From: Calvatia gigantea
Taxonomy: Eukaryota > Basidiomycota > Agaricomycetes > Agaricales > Lycoperdaceae
NCBI GenBank assembly: GCA_025093985.1
Contig: JACAAK010000009.1
Coordinates: 1,922,001-1,986,000 of the forward strand
Direction of reading: 5' to 3'
Length of the DNA stretch: 64,000 bases
The notes under the pieces are model-generated. The model did not search any database. It worked only from the letters and a program-made list of their open reading frames with translations, and was not told the DNA's origin. Positions 22,982-35,060 of the stretch are shown piece after piece (the first letter of the stretch is position 1; every line of letters starts with the position of its first letter). Both the position numbers and the translations under genes were made by a program.

Positions 22982-25456
22982 GGGCTGTGAAGTATAGATT
23001 ATTTTCACTTAGAGAGAGCTGTTGAACAGATTATGAGCTTGACATGTGTTGGAAGCATGGAAGCAGGCCCACAATGAACAATGTGTCTCACGTGATGTTA
23101 CGTCATTGTGGGCGTTCAGAGGATCCTGATTTTTTTCGCAAGAATACGGGCCCCCTCCCTCGCTCTGGAGGCGATGTCCCTCCGGTAATCCACTGTGAAC
23201 TCTGCACCGAACAAGTGCTTAGGCGCATGTGAAGACCAATAACTTCCATTCCAATATTGTAAATGGGGGACTGGGGGTTACGCACTTACGAGTCAAACGG
23301 TAGTACACAGATTTTATAGACTCCAATCAATGATGTTAGACCACCCAGCTTGGGTACAAAATAGTCGGGCGGTTCATTCGTGGAGCCACCGGGTCAATTC
23401 AAGTTGAACGTGTCCATGCAATTCTTCCGCGCACAAGTTCTCCGTTGAGAACGTAAGAGTCAACAGCTGACAAGTTGGAAGGTTGAACCCTACCCCTATT
23501 TTATGAGATGGTACATTGGTATGCTACAAGGTGACCTGGGCCGAGGAAATTTGGATCGCAAGTTGTTTTATGAATTACAATTGTATGGGTCATGATCAAG
23601 TTTTGAGTTTAGGAGGAACTCTGTACATCAAGTACATACACAGGAGGGAAATAACAAAAGTAGGTGAGTCACCTACGTGATTCTAGCCCATTCCGACCGT
23701 GATTTAAGGGACCACAGTACGCGAGGCAGCGGCTCCGGCAGCGGATATGAGAGGTAAATACTCTTAGCCAAAGTCAATGAGGGTCACGATTCATAGAATG
23801 ACAAAAGACATTCCCGGAATCTCCATAACGCTCCTCTCTCAGAAAGCAAGGCATACGTGCAAGCGTAGTCAGCGTAACATTCCGCAGCGGCACAGTGACT
23901 GCTGACAGCATAAGATGGTAAGACACTATGCGGGAGAGATGAGGTCAGCGAGTGGCCCTTACTGAAGGCGGAGCCATTGGAGACCTTTATTTACGCGAAT
24001 TGGTAGTCCTCAGGTGTTGGTGCGCCAGGGACAAGCGAGAGGTTCCCAGAGAAGGGAATAGCGGTCAGGTAACCTCTCGGAAATTGGTTGGGGATGGAAA
24101 TGTACGCCTCAGGCCGGGTCGAGGGGCTGTGGCGACTCTTCATTCATGATGCATGAATCGAGGTGACCTAACGGTCAAAGGTGACGGCAGGGACATCGTA
24201 AGTTTGATTCAGCGCCTTTTTGTTGCTGCTTCAACCCCAGTATAGACGGCAATACAAGAAACAGACCAACAGGTGCCAATTTGTAATAGCTGGGGGGGGG
24301 GCACGGATGATATACAGAAACACACTCCTGAAACTCAGAATTGGCCTTTGATTCGGGACTGGCGCATTACCCTGCTCTGAAGCGTGGTTTTGGAGGAAGG
24401 GATGTCGATGAAGGCTCTCGCCGCTTCGCATCAAATATGGAAGGAGCTTGGGGATTTTCAGATCCGGAAATTGTGGCGGCACACTAGGCCTAGGCTTTTC
24501 CAAGTCCTCGCAGCGACAGGTAGACACAGGAAACCTTCTGGAAGACTCAGAAATACGAGGAATATGGCAGTGATGTCACGAGTTCCGTCCGTCAGTATGG
24601 TATTCGGACGTTACCAGACCAGAAGAGAGGTCTGCACGTAAACCGTTCGGAGATGAGATGTCTATCGTATGCCAACGAAGCGAGCACTTGTACTTTGTTA
24701 CTGTGCACACGGAACTGAGACAGCAACATAGAATAGAACCTGAATCCGGTGGGATTCACAAGAATAGGAAAATGACTCTGAGTGGCGCAATCACAGGCTG
24801 TTCATTGCGGCGCAAGTACTGTAGGGCGTTGCAATGTGATGTTTTGTCTATAGTGGGAACTTCGAAAGAACAATGCAAACCTGGTGTTCCGAGGAGGGAA
24901 AAGTCGAGCTCGGTAGTGACGGGCGGCGATCCCGGTAAGGGCATAAGAGGCGAAAGACAATAAGATGCTGGGGTCAGAGGGTACGGCAGTATTTCCATTT
25001 TGGACCATCAAATTGATCGCACATTCCATTTATGCATCCACGTGCGAATTCCATTTGCCATCTCTCAGTGTTGGCACAGGTCCAAAGACAATAAGAGGCC
25101 CTTCCGCAAATATGACCCACCCTCTACTCACTTTTTTTCCTTTCGTTTCTCCATCTCAGCGCTACCCGCAAACGCCTTTGCATTCCCCCACTTTTCTCGA
25201 GCTAAATTTGTAGGAAGTAAGCTCGGGCGGTCTCAGTCCACAAGTATTTGTGAAATTTGGACCAAACGTAAGGCGTTAAATCATACATGACTGGGATTTT
25301 TGCTGATCAAACGATGGCATTCTTAGGAACGAGCACAAGCACCCGCCCCCTAACTATTTCGACTAACCTGCGATGTCCACCTCTTGCAACGAGTACCCCG
25401 TACGTGATATATATATCCTCGTGGCTACGCCGTGTTCTGAGACCATCCTATAGCAT
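22982..25456. promoter_or_regulatory. Divergent 2.5-kb upstream region, no gene seen
   Basis: Lies between a minus-strand and a plus-strand gene. Only short open frames with no domain. A run of G around 24292-24301 and a TATATATAT stretch near 25409-25418, about 40 bp before the PX-PB1 start, could serve as its TATA element. Confidence 0.4.
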
Positions 25457-27733
25457 ATGATGGGGGACGATGATGGGCCTCTTGCAGCAGACGTAAGCCC
25501 ATCCCTATAGCAGTGACCCCCCCCGCCTCTGAAAATTATTTCAGCACTACAAAAGAGCTGTGCTCCGGGCAGCCCCCAGTCGATTTGCTATCGAGTTTCT
25601 GCCTCCCACTAAAGTCGGAGGAAGTACGAGCTGCAGCTACGGCATGCGAGTATCCCCTATTAGCCGCGGAGACCGGTCTTCGATATCTTCCAACGGCTCC
25701 AACTCCGAATACGAGGTTTGGCGGCGATGGGAAGATTGCTTGTGGTTCCAGGACGGCCTCGAACTCGAGTATAAACGCTCTGCTAGACAGAAACGGCAGC
25801 GCTTGTTACAAGGCAAGGGAATTAAGAAGAATGGCTTTTATATGCAGGACCAGGCATCATCTTGGGACTCCCTGCCACCGGGTCCCGACCCCAACACTGT
25901 CGCTCAAGATATTCACGATCACATCCCTAAGCTTACAAAACGTGGCACAATATTTCGCACTAGCCCTGCCACTGTCGAGCAACGCAATCAAGAGCTACAG
26001 GCTCTTGTAGAGGCTTTGTTCAAGGAGAGTCAACCTAGCCTTATCAAGGAGATCAGGTCAACGAGACTCGTCACCGATTTCTTTGGGTATTGGCAGCGTG
26101 ATGCCGATCTTGCTGCGAAGAATTCTAAGGCCAAGGGCCGGGATACTCGTGATTCCTTAACACCAAGCATCTTTTCCTCCTACTTCTCTGCATCTTCCAC
26201 CCCATCCCTTGTGGATACTCCCTCTACCAAGACTCCTAAGTCCCTTCCTACCTCTCCTATAAAGCGGCCTTTCCTCCGTCCACGAGCATCAACATCGACC
26301 GAGCGCCCTCATTCGGTAGCAACCTCACAGGCGTCCGGGCATCCTGCCTCTATGTCTTCCGACTCCTATGCAACATCGTACGCTTCTTCTACCACCACTA
26401 TCCGACGTCGTGCCCTTTCCGTCACATCCTCCGATTCTTCTTCCTCTCATTCGGATGCATCTTCTGACAATGGAACCGTCTCTAGCAATCCCGGAGTATT
26501 TGAAGAAGTTCCGGTTATGTTTGGTCACAACCCCCTGCAACATATTCACAACGTTTCCCGACCAGGGTCTATGCTGGACGCCTTGCCTGAAGAACACGAT
26601 GACATGGCTACACCCGTGAAGCAGCAAGAGTTTCCCGCTCCTCTCCGAAGCAAGGCTAATCCACTACATCAGCGAAGAAATCGCAATGGTCAAATTTTCG
26701 TCACACCGCCTGATACCCCGGTGTCTCCTTCCTCATTCAGCGCTCCCGTGTCTCCAAGTGAGCCTAAGGCTGTTCCAGGTAGGCCCCCTCTGTGGCGAGC
26801 GTATAAACATGTTCTGACAACTTCATCAGACCGCTCGATCCGCGAGTCATGGGCAACCATCGATTCGACTTCGACTTATCTTGAAGGTCTCAATATTGGG
26901 CTTCCCACTCCTTCTGCTGGTCACCGCTATTCGATGGCTAGCGTTAATACGTTCATGACCACCGATTCGGCAGAGGCTGTTCACCCTCGCATAGTCTTAT
27001 CTCCCGCCAGGGCACCAGAGAGCCAGGAAAACGCAGCGCGGAAAGGACCTCGTGCTTCCGTTCCCGTCTCCTTGTCAGATTTTGACATGATGTACCCCGA
27101 GTGTTCCGAGGATGATGGCATTAGCTCAATATGTGGTATGTGCATTCCTGATCTGACGGAGATCGTCTCACTAAACAATTGTTTTCAGATGCTTTCCCAA
27201 GACCAGCATCCTTTATTCCCGAACGACCCGAGACCCCTGTAGCTCAAAACATGATACTGCGTTCCAAGGCACCTGAACCTTACCTTGCAGTTCCACCCTC
27301 ACCAACTACTTCCGTTTCAACCACATTCTCTTTCTCCACTGCCGTGTCGGCCTCCTCCACCATTGCCATGAGCTCCTCTTCTGGCAATGACAACACTCTT
27401 TCAATCAAAGCTGCATTGAACAACACTATTATCATGCTTCGCGTTTCCCGCGACGTTACTTTTGCCGAACTTCGCCAACGTATCTATAACAAGTTTATTG
27501 GACAGGAAGGTGTCCCGTTATCAAAGGAGTTTACGGTCGCGGTCGTTGTCGCCCAAATGGACGTACCCATCGCACAACTGCCCAAAGTCGCCGGGAGGAA
27601 GCGATCCGCATCAGTTACCTCCGTTGACAATCCAGAAATGCGAATTGTTGATTCTCAGGGCGACTGGGAGGTGGTAGCTTACACAACTGAAAGCACAAAA
27701 CTGACACTCCGAATCCTCGATACCCCCGCTTGA
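25457..27733 (+). CDS. PX and PB1 domain protein (Bem1-like scaffold without SH3 domains)
   Basis: Predicted cytoplasmic scaffold. Three exons (25457-25492, 25545-27135, 27189-27733) give 723 aa, exact phase. The first exon encodes only 12 residues and joins the start of a PX-like phosphoinositide-binding domain (about residues 13-200), recognised by RFAIEFLPPTK, YGMRVSPISRG and EVWRRWEDCLWFQDGL. A long Ser/Pro/Thr-rich linker (about 220-590) follows. The C-terminus (about residues 620-720) reads as PB1: IIMLRVSRDVTFAELRQRI, then MRIVDSQGDWEVVAYTTE. Bem1 has SH3-SH3-PX-PB1; no SH3 is seen here, so it is a PX/PB1 protein of a different architecture, plausibly in polarity or endosomal signalling. 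The partner is unknown. Confidence 0.8.
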
Positions 27734-29346
27734 AGTTAACAACAACTTCTCTCCCTCCGCTCAATCACGCTATTTACTCTACTACGTACTCACACGTTCC
27801 TTTCGGCTCACTTGCTGTTTCATCAACACTCACAGTTATTTTTGTGAACATTTTTTTATTCTGCAATTCAATCCGGTTCCCTTTCGGCATCCAGGGTTGT
27901 TTCGTTCGTTCCCTACAATCCCCAACAGTGTTATCCTTATTATCCCGCTTCATTTCATTCTGAATGATATTGCCAGTGACTTTCTACTGGACAATTACCA
28001 GTAAATATTCTTCGGCTTTTGTTTAATTTGCCCAATTGTGTTTCCAAGTGCATTATTACTTACGACTCTTCACACCTGTAGAATGATTGGTACGAAATCA
28101 ATGTATCAGTGGATTTTCCGATTTATCGACTTGATTGTTCCTTGTCCTATATGTATCTGTTCTGCCTCACACTCGTAAACTAAGCTTGGAATATATTTGG
28201 ATCTCGTCAGCGCCTGGAATATTCCCATGTGGTAATCAAATCTCTGAGCTCTCTGCCCATTCACTAAGCGATCTCCCATGAAAAGTGCATGAAGCCTGAA
28301 CCCTGGGCCAATCGGAAGTACTCGGTCCACAAGACTGGTGCAAAGCAGCCATTCTTATCTTCAAGCTGGTTGTCCTCGTGTGGACCTCAACATGCCAAGG
28401 ACACGGACAACATGGTGGACGCGACGGACGCTGCGGCAATATTTAGTCACAGGCTTATCTGACCGGAAAGTGATGGAATGCATCTGGCCATGCCCCGAAA
28501 AGCTGGAGGGACTCCTAAATCCCTGTGCCTGGATGGACACTGAGGATTATGAAGGTCTTGGGGTTGTTCCTCCTGCCTCGATAGCGTGACCTCATCTCCA
28601 ATGGCCGTCCTAGCGTTAAGGATGCCATCCACACTTGCTCTTTGTCTTGATAGACCTCACTAGGTCTCACTAGTCTTGTTGCTATCTGTTCTTTGGTCGC
28701 TTTTTGAATCGGCCGATATCTTCGTGCATTTAGATTTGGCAGAAACGTGACCCCCAACCTTAGGCATCTGTCGTGATGTTTTCACAGACCTCTATAAGCA
28801 AGTTACCGCCCAGGCTTCAATGGGGGTGTCAAGCCACAGAAAGAAACCCCTCAAGATACCACTGGTAGTTGGGTGTGGAAAGGGGGCCGACCGGATGGTC
28901 AACTGAACATTTACAAACTGAGAGCTTATGGCATTCTACTGTCTGGATTGTCCAGCCTCTGCGGTTATGAGCACGTACGCGGGAGGACAAAGTAGAAAGG
29001 GTTAGTGTTTGTGGAAGGCTAGAAGGCAGTTGGAGCAATGGGAAGTACAGTCAAATATTGGCAAGATAATGACAGGACCCTGACTGTGAGGGAAAGGCAG
29101 GTTTTGGGATTTCTATTAGAAAGATTAAGTGCTGTTTGGAGGGGCTGGAAATACAGGAATTAGAAAAAGTTGAATAATGGAATTCATCGGATTGATTCCG
29201 AACACGGTGACCGAAGCCAAAAATATGCCACGGTTTGAATTCCGTGCTTTTTGGCGAGAGACATCTAAACCTCTCGACAGTTGCGGCTAGCTCTCGTGTG
29301 GCTGAGCCGCGGGGAACATCGAGCGCCCGTAAGGCTTCAGGACAAC
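27734..29346. other. Convergent intergenic region
   Basis: About 1.6 kb between the 3' ends of the PX-PB1 and Arp10-like genes. AT-rich near 27800-28050, as expected of a 3' UTR. No gene, RNA or repeat recognised. Confidence 0.45.
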
Positions 29347-31382
29347 CTAAGATCGAGGACCAACTCGCACTGTTTGCGGTGTAGATGTAAGTGGTGTGGT
29401 TGGAGACTTCGCGTTTGCTGGTGGTGCACCAACAGGTAACGGTGACCTGGTCCAGTCCGGTAGGATACCCCTGTCGGTTCGGCTTGGCGTGCTAGGAGCG
29501 ATATTCATGTCCTCGTCTTCCGCATTTTGAGCTGCTGGGTCTGCCTCGTCCCAGTTTTCTCTTGAGACCTCTACACCGCCTGTTTTGAGAGCCCTATACG
29601 AGATAAGTAGAGGTGATTTTGATGGGGAATGTGTACATACCCAGCTAACGAACCACCGACCCATGCTATCAGTGAAGATGCAAATGCAGGGGCTTTACCT
29701 GCATTTGCAGCGGCCCGACTTGAGGTCGCGGGGGGAGGCGATGGATCATTAAGAATCGCGATATATGGTACAAGGGGCCTCAACGACTCAAACCGATCAT
29801 ATAAAGGCGGCGGTGGTCTTCCAGGAATAACCGGACGTCGCTGATTGCGACGTCCAACGGTCGGTGGTTGAACAGCGCGTAAAATCTCTGCGTGCAGTCG
29901 TGGGATGAATCCTGGGAGCATTGCAGTACCTCCCGTGATTAGGATGGAGCAAGCGAGGGTTTTCCGGAGATCCATAGGTATTTTGAGTAAAACGTTAAGA
30001 ATGAGTTCGGCAAGACTACTCTCGTCGGTGTCACCGCCTTCAAAGAGGACTTCCGCTGCCCGTTCGCGGATCCAGCCTGGAATTATCAGTGTTCCAAGCC
30101 CCGTGCTGGTTTGTTGATGCTGAGGTGGAGTGACGCGCATGTGGATAGGTGCAGCTCTTGAGTGCCGTTTATAAAGGTTTGCAATAGCTTGTAGATGGCT
30201 TTCGCTTGGCGCATTTCCCAAGGGAAGGCAGCGGGGAGGACCATTCCGCCTCTGAGGATTCAGATGGCTCGGCTTGAGAGGATGTAGTTGGGTGGTCGGA
30301 ATCTACGGTAGAAAATTCGGACTCAGATGGAGCTACTGAGTCGCTCGGTGGGACCTCCAACTCGGCAGAATCGTCTTCTGGTGTTGGTGTCGCTTCCCCG
30401 GTGTCGTCCGGAACATCTGGAATGATATCGCTCACGAAACAACAACGTGTTTTAATTTCTTCGATAAGTTGGTCTGTAAGGATTTCTTGTGGTGCTCGGG
30501 TGGCTCTGTCAGCGGATGGAACCGTGACAGTAGAACCTAGGGAAGCAAGAGGAGGAAGGTAGGTTGCGAACATGAGGAGAAGAGCACGTAGATGCTGCGT
30601 AAATCTGGCCCCGGCCAGGGGCGTGGTTCGAAGCTGAGGAAAAAGTGGCCTTGAAGCAAAAATCTATAAATGATTAGAAAAAAAATATTGGACTTGTACA
30701 CTAGGTGTCTTACAGGCAAAGCAACGGACTCAAGGTGACCACAATCCACCACCAAACCAGTGATCCTACCCATGGCTAGTAAGGAGAGTAGATGGCTCGA
30801 TGCAAATGAGACTGAGGGAACCTGAAAGTGGTCAGCAAAAAGTAGTATAACCCTCATGCAATACCTGCCTGGCTTTCGAAAAGTATCCTCGCAATAAGAT
30901 CCTTGATATACAGGGGTAGGAGTGGGTGTTCAACTAAGATGACCTTTCTCGCCTTCGGATCTGTCATTAACGAACTTCGAAATTCATTCAATATCACTCA
31001 CATTGATAGAAACCAGGTCATCTACTCACTCATGGAAGACCGACCTGAGGCATTTCTGCAACCGAATCTCAAGAATCCTATCTTCTTCTGCGCGTTCTTG
31101 TGGATCCGTAGCCTTTGAGAGGTTCCATAACGTGCCGTTGGGCCCTACTGCATGAAATACATCTCGAGGCTTTCCTTCACCACTGAATCCGACTTTCCAA
31201 ATTCTGGAGCCCGGGTCAATGATAACACGGTCCTCAACGCCATATAATGAGTGTCTGCGCGTCGTCGTATAGTGCGGTGAGGATTGGATAATGTGAGTGC
31301 TGGTTAAGCGAGAAGTCACTGGCGTCGTTAGGTGGTGTGTTGACCGCGATGTGGGAGTTGTAGGTTGAGCGGACATGGTCAT
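29347..31382 (-). CDS. ARP10: Actin-related protein, Arp10-like (dynactin pointed end)
   Basis: Actin-fold protein, probably the Arp10/Arp11 subunit capping the dynactin filament and aiding dynein-driven transport. Six exons (31382-31030, 30974-30869, 30821-30714, 30663-30307, 30251-29641, 29593-29347) give 593 aa with exact phase. Actin-type blocks: VIIDPGSRIWKVGFSGEGKPRD (phosphate loop 1), then ARKVILVEHPLLP, GLVVDCGHLESVALPIF (phosphate 2), and CSILITGGTAMLPGFIPRL (adenosine region). A Ser/Glu/Pro-rich insertion (from about residue 225) and a disordered tail make it longer than actin. Intron 30822-30868 begins with GC. The N-terminal Thr/Ser-rich 40 residues are poorly conserved. A palindromic CACGTG is at 31439-31444, just upstream. 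Another divergent Arp is possible; dynactin Arp10 fits best. Confidence 0.75.
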
Positions 31383-31540
31383 GGGTGGAAGAGAATAACG
31401 AATGGTAGTGGATGATTGGAAAATGAATACTATATCATCACGTGGGGTCAATCATTAATTTGACAGTGCTAACACCGACCACAGAATTATGCAAGGAGAG
31501 CAAGCTATTTAGGTCTGTCTATGTGTATATCATGTATGTA

Positions 31541-32867
31541 TCATGATCGCCTTGTAGAAAACCGTGCAGCGGAGAGCATGATAAGTAGCGCCCAGTGCTC
31601 GAATTGTTCCTTGGACATGAAAAGCACGCCCTGCGACAAAACAGCCTTGATAATTTGTGCTTGCATGCCCTATTAGAATGAATGTGAGACCCACTCAAGA
31701 GATTAGACGTGAGACCTACCTGATACCACCCAATGAAACCCTCCCGCTGCCACACGCGCTTGAGGATATCGACAGCACCAACGTGCTTCTTTTGTGTATG
31801 GTGGTAAGTATGGTGTGCAGGGAGTGGTCGTTGGTTTTCAATGGCATCATCAGCGTCCGCACTCCGTGCTTGGATACGAACTTTAGCCATAATATAGGGA
31901 TATGTCACCTGTTAAACAGGATTGGTAAGTCAAGTCTTCTCAAGAGGGATGACATGACATGCAATTGTGGCAAGAGTCTTGCTCAAGGCACCAACCAGAA
32001 AGTTGAGCCCAGGGGACATTTTACTTGAGTTCCCATTCCGAGCGAGCAGCACTAGACTCTTCACGCGCTCAAATACACCATATGTAATGGCGGGATTGAC
32101 AGTGAGAACCAACCCTGGTTTGAGTCCCAGCCACAAACCAGTGACACCTTCCTCCTCAATGATTTCACGAGCGACGGCAACGAAGGAGTCGTCGTTCTCC
32201 TCCTCATCAGTTTCCGCGAGAGGAAGAACTTCAAGCTTGTTCGGACGACCGACTTGCTGCCGGGTAGCAATCACGGAGACAGGAATGGTGAAGATCTGGG
32301 CGAGAGCACCAGCAACAGCACCCAGTAACAATTCCGCCGCAGTCGAGAGGGTGGGTAATTTGGATCCCGAAGGCCGTTTCCGCGTTAGACGCTTGATGTA
32401 GGCTCCCCGAACAAACGAGTAGAAGAAAAAATAGGCATATTCTGTGAAGCCGTTAATGTGTGCGTCCCGGATCAACCATAGAGATAAACGTACGCATGGA
32501 GAATGTGTTAAGCATGGTCGCACCGAACCCACGAAATAGACCAGCGATGCCCTCTTTCTTGTAGATCCTGAGTAGGACCGAGAGCATTGAAAGTTCACCC
32601 CTACGCTTGCCTTTCACATCGGATGGTAAAGCCTGTATTCTAGTCTTAGCCCTGCACAACAATGAGTGGTAATTTCCCCCGGGAAACTCTGACAACGCAC
32701 ACATCTAGAGGATACACGACGCTGAGAAAATCCTGTGTGAGTAGACCATGACGTCGGTGCAAGATAGGCGGCCCCGGATGAACTTACGCAGTGCTGAAAC
32801 AGCCTCCGAGGGCACCAGCCAACGCAGATCCAAAAGGGCTCAATGTTGGGTTCGACTGGGCAGACAT
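31541..32867 (-). CDS. ANT1: Peroxisomal adenine nucleotide carrier (PMP47/Ant1 type)
   Basis: Mitochondrial-carrier-family protein that brings ATP into peroxisomes, needed for medium-chain fatty-acid activation. Six exons (32867-32788, 32721-32701, 32651-32494, 32441-31963, 31908-31720, 31669-31541) give 351 aa. Three carrier repeats are visible: YPLDVAKTRIQA, TIPVSVIATRQQVG, and YPYIMAKVRIQA, each on the first helix of its repeat. The start GSALAGALGGCFSTA and the end GMQAQIIKAVLSQGVLFM match PMP47/Ant1 rather than ADP/ATP carriers (no RRRMMM). Exon 2 is a 21-nt microexon carrying VVYPLD. Intron 31909-31962 begins GC. An acidic loop (DEEENDD) lies after repeat 2. Its start is only 125 bp from the divergent methyltransferase gene. 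Confidence 0.88.
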
Positions 32868-32992
32868 TATGGGAGGTATAGGAGAAAGACGGAGAGAAAA
32901 GTGGCAATTGTGAGTCCGGGAAAGACGGCTAACAACCGGGACTTCTGACTTCTGCCTTATCATGTGATTCCCCATATCTTCACCTTAATCCA
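32868..32992. promoter_or_regulatory. Short shared divergent promoter (125 bp)
   Basis: The only sequence between the ATGs of the carrier gene (-) and the methyltransferase gene (+). It must carry both promoters and both 5' leaders. No TATA box seen; a CCAAT run occurs at 32989-32993. Confidence 0.5.
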
Positions 32993-34084
32993 ATGTCGCC
33001 AAACACAAACTTTCCACTAAATCTCGATATTGCCCCGTCCACACATCCTTTACTCAAACTAGCTGACGTCTTTACTTATGACGCTCAGCGAAATGCGATC
33101 AACCAGTATGGTATCGCAGGCCGTGTCTGGTAGTTGCCTGCACCGGTAATGCAATCACGCTCCCTCATCAGTTTCACCTCCTTCCAGGGAAGCTGCGTAC
33201 GCAATGTCTTTCTACGTGAACCCACCACCAGAACACGAGTTTGAACCCCGGTTCCTGAATTTACCTTTACCGCGCACGATAATTGAGCTCGGTTCGGGAA
33301 CCGGTGTGGTTGCTGCCACGATCGCGAATGTTCTTGACCGCCATGAGGATCTGATGATTGCTACAGATTTGCAAGAGGTATGTTGGTGTGTGCAATTTGA
33401 AACACTTCTATCATAGGGTTACTTATGTTCTTCGAGCTATAGGTCTGCCCCCTCCTCATGGATAACCTCTGCGTTCTATCTGGATGTCCCGTACTTGTGT
33501 GGCCTCTCCCCTGGGGGAACGCCAGCGCTGGCCTCCGGCTGGCTTCCGAGTTATTTTCAGGACCTAGCGGAAGAACTCTGACACATATCGTCTGTAGTGA
33601 TCTGGTGAGATCGTCAACATAACGCCGTCCTGGACTCCCATATCACTCAGCATCACCCACTAGGTGTACTTTCCCGAACTACTAGCACCTCTTCTCCGCA
33701 CCCTTCTCCAACTCACATCGCCGCCATTTGTCCGGGATTCAGTGCAACCAGTGATCACTATATCCTATAAAATCCGCAGCCTTACTAAGGAAACTGCATT
33801 TTGGTCGGCATTCGGTCTCTAGGTTCGACTTCAGGCCCGTACTTGTTAAGTGCGACCCTGGTTTACGTGGGCGAGGGGGCGATGACAACTGGCAACGGTT
33901 TGGCGCCGACGCGGATGACAAGATGTTTATTTTCGCGGCACGTCGACGCGTGGATTCATTTGCTTGGAAGGTCCCCTCGGACGACCAGGCCCTCCTGGAT
34001 GGGGTCAATGCTTGGGGTAGCTCTGAGAAGAAGAGTGATGATGCATTTGAATCTCTGCTGTTTATGTCTTTCCAGGCCAATTAA
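32993..34084 (+). CDS. METTL21/Efm-like protein methyltransferase, reading frame broken by one base
   Basis: Seven-beta-strand SAM-dependent methyltransferase of the Methyltransf_16 group, whose fungal members methylate lysines on translation factors. Exons 32993-33129, 33188-33377, 33443-33604 and 33664-34084. Motif I is TIIELGSGTGVVAATIAN; the acidic post-I motif is MIATDLQE; SDLVYFPELLAPLLRTL is the catalytic-side block. In the last exon the frame reads FWSAFGL and then meets TAG at 33820. One base later the frame continues with FDFRPVLVK to a natural stop at 34084. Removing one base would give about 303 aa, a normal length. So this is a very recent pseudogene, a strain-specific lesion or a sequence error. 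No splice pair can bridge the site. Confidence 0.75.
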
Positions 34085-35060
34085 ATTACAACCGTTCCCA
34101 TCGTTGCGGAGAAATACCGTTGACTACTAGCCGCAGAAAAAGGTGCACACCTGGTTGCTCGGTGAACACATAAATCTCGACCATCTTGGAAATCGGCGGG
34201 ATAGTCAAGAGCCGCATCTATTTTTGTTCAATGTCTTACATGGTTTCAGGCCTTCAAAATCCATCATGGGCCTTTTGTTTTTCAGGGCACAAGTACAACC
34301 TCTTCCTATGCAGTACCCCAGCTTCTCATTTTCGGGATAACCTTAAGAAGGTCTGCAGATCAGATTTCTCCAGTTGACAAGAGAATGACAATTTCTGGTT
34401 TATTGTCTTTCCAACCTTTTGTCTTTTATCCCCTTCCTCGGACTCACACGTCACTTAACACCGTTCATTGAGAAGAACATTCGGCACCAAATCCTCGATA
34501 ATATTAGTGATTACTCGAAAGCGCCAGGCTCTTTTAAAGCTCTAAACTACTTCAACGGTAGGGGGGGGGTATTGCTGTGACACAAAAAGGGGTATGAGCA
34601 GATAGCTAAGCACGTACATCATGAACACGTAAAGACATCATTAAGACATGTCGAGTCCATTACCATGAGAAGGTAATTGGTGAGGAAGGGGGGGGGAAAA
34701 GCGGGAATCATGCGACCTGGCGTGACCGGTTGAACCTGCCTTGCAGGTCCTTCCAAAGTGGGTGGATAGTACATGGCCTGGCGGATAGAACTAGCTATCC
34801 ACCGACGCCAAAAGGGACATAAATAAATATGTGGATGAGTGTGTGGAAGTGGAGTCAGGAGAGAGGTCATCATGACATAACAGATCGTCAGGAGGACATG
34901 AGGAGCGAAGGATCCGGGTAGGAAATTGGGAACCGAGAAGGGATGGGGGGGGGGGTGATCACACGGGTGCACACAAGGTGGGGAGAAAGGCACTCGAAGG
35001 GTACCAGGACAACAAAAGAGAAGGATGCGCTTTCCCGCGAGGCGGTAGTCTGCTGGTAGA
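34085..35060. other. Convergent intergenic region
   Basis: About 975 bp between the ends of the methyltransferase (+) and arrestin-like (-) genes. Contains G runs (34561-34568 and 34689-34696). The minus-strand open frame at 34619-35254 overlaps the arrestin-like end in another frame and is taken as a shadow. Confidence 0.45.

Noticed and set aside
24165..24226. tRNA-like stretch followed by a T run
   Set aside because: The supposed B box does not match GGTTCRANYCC and no acceptor stem pairs; not a tRNA.
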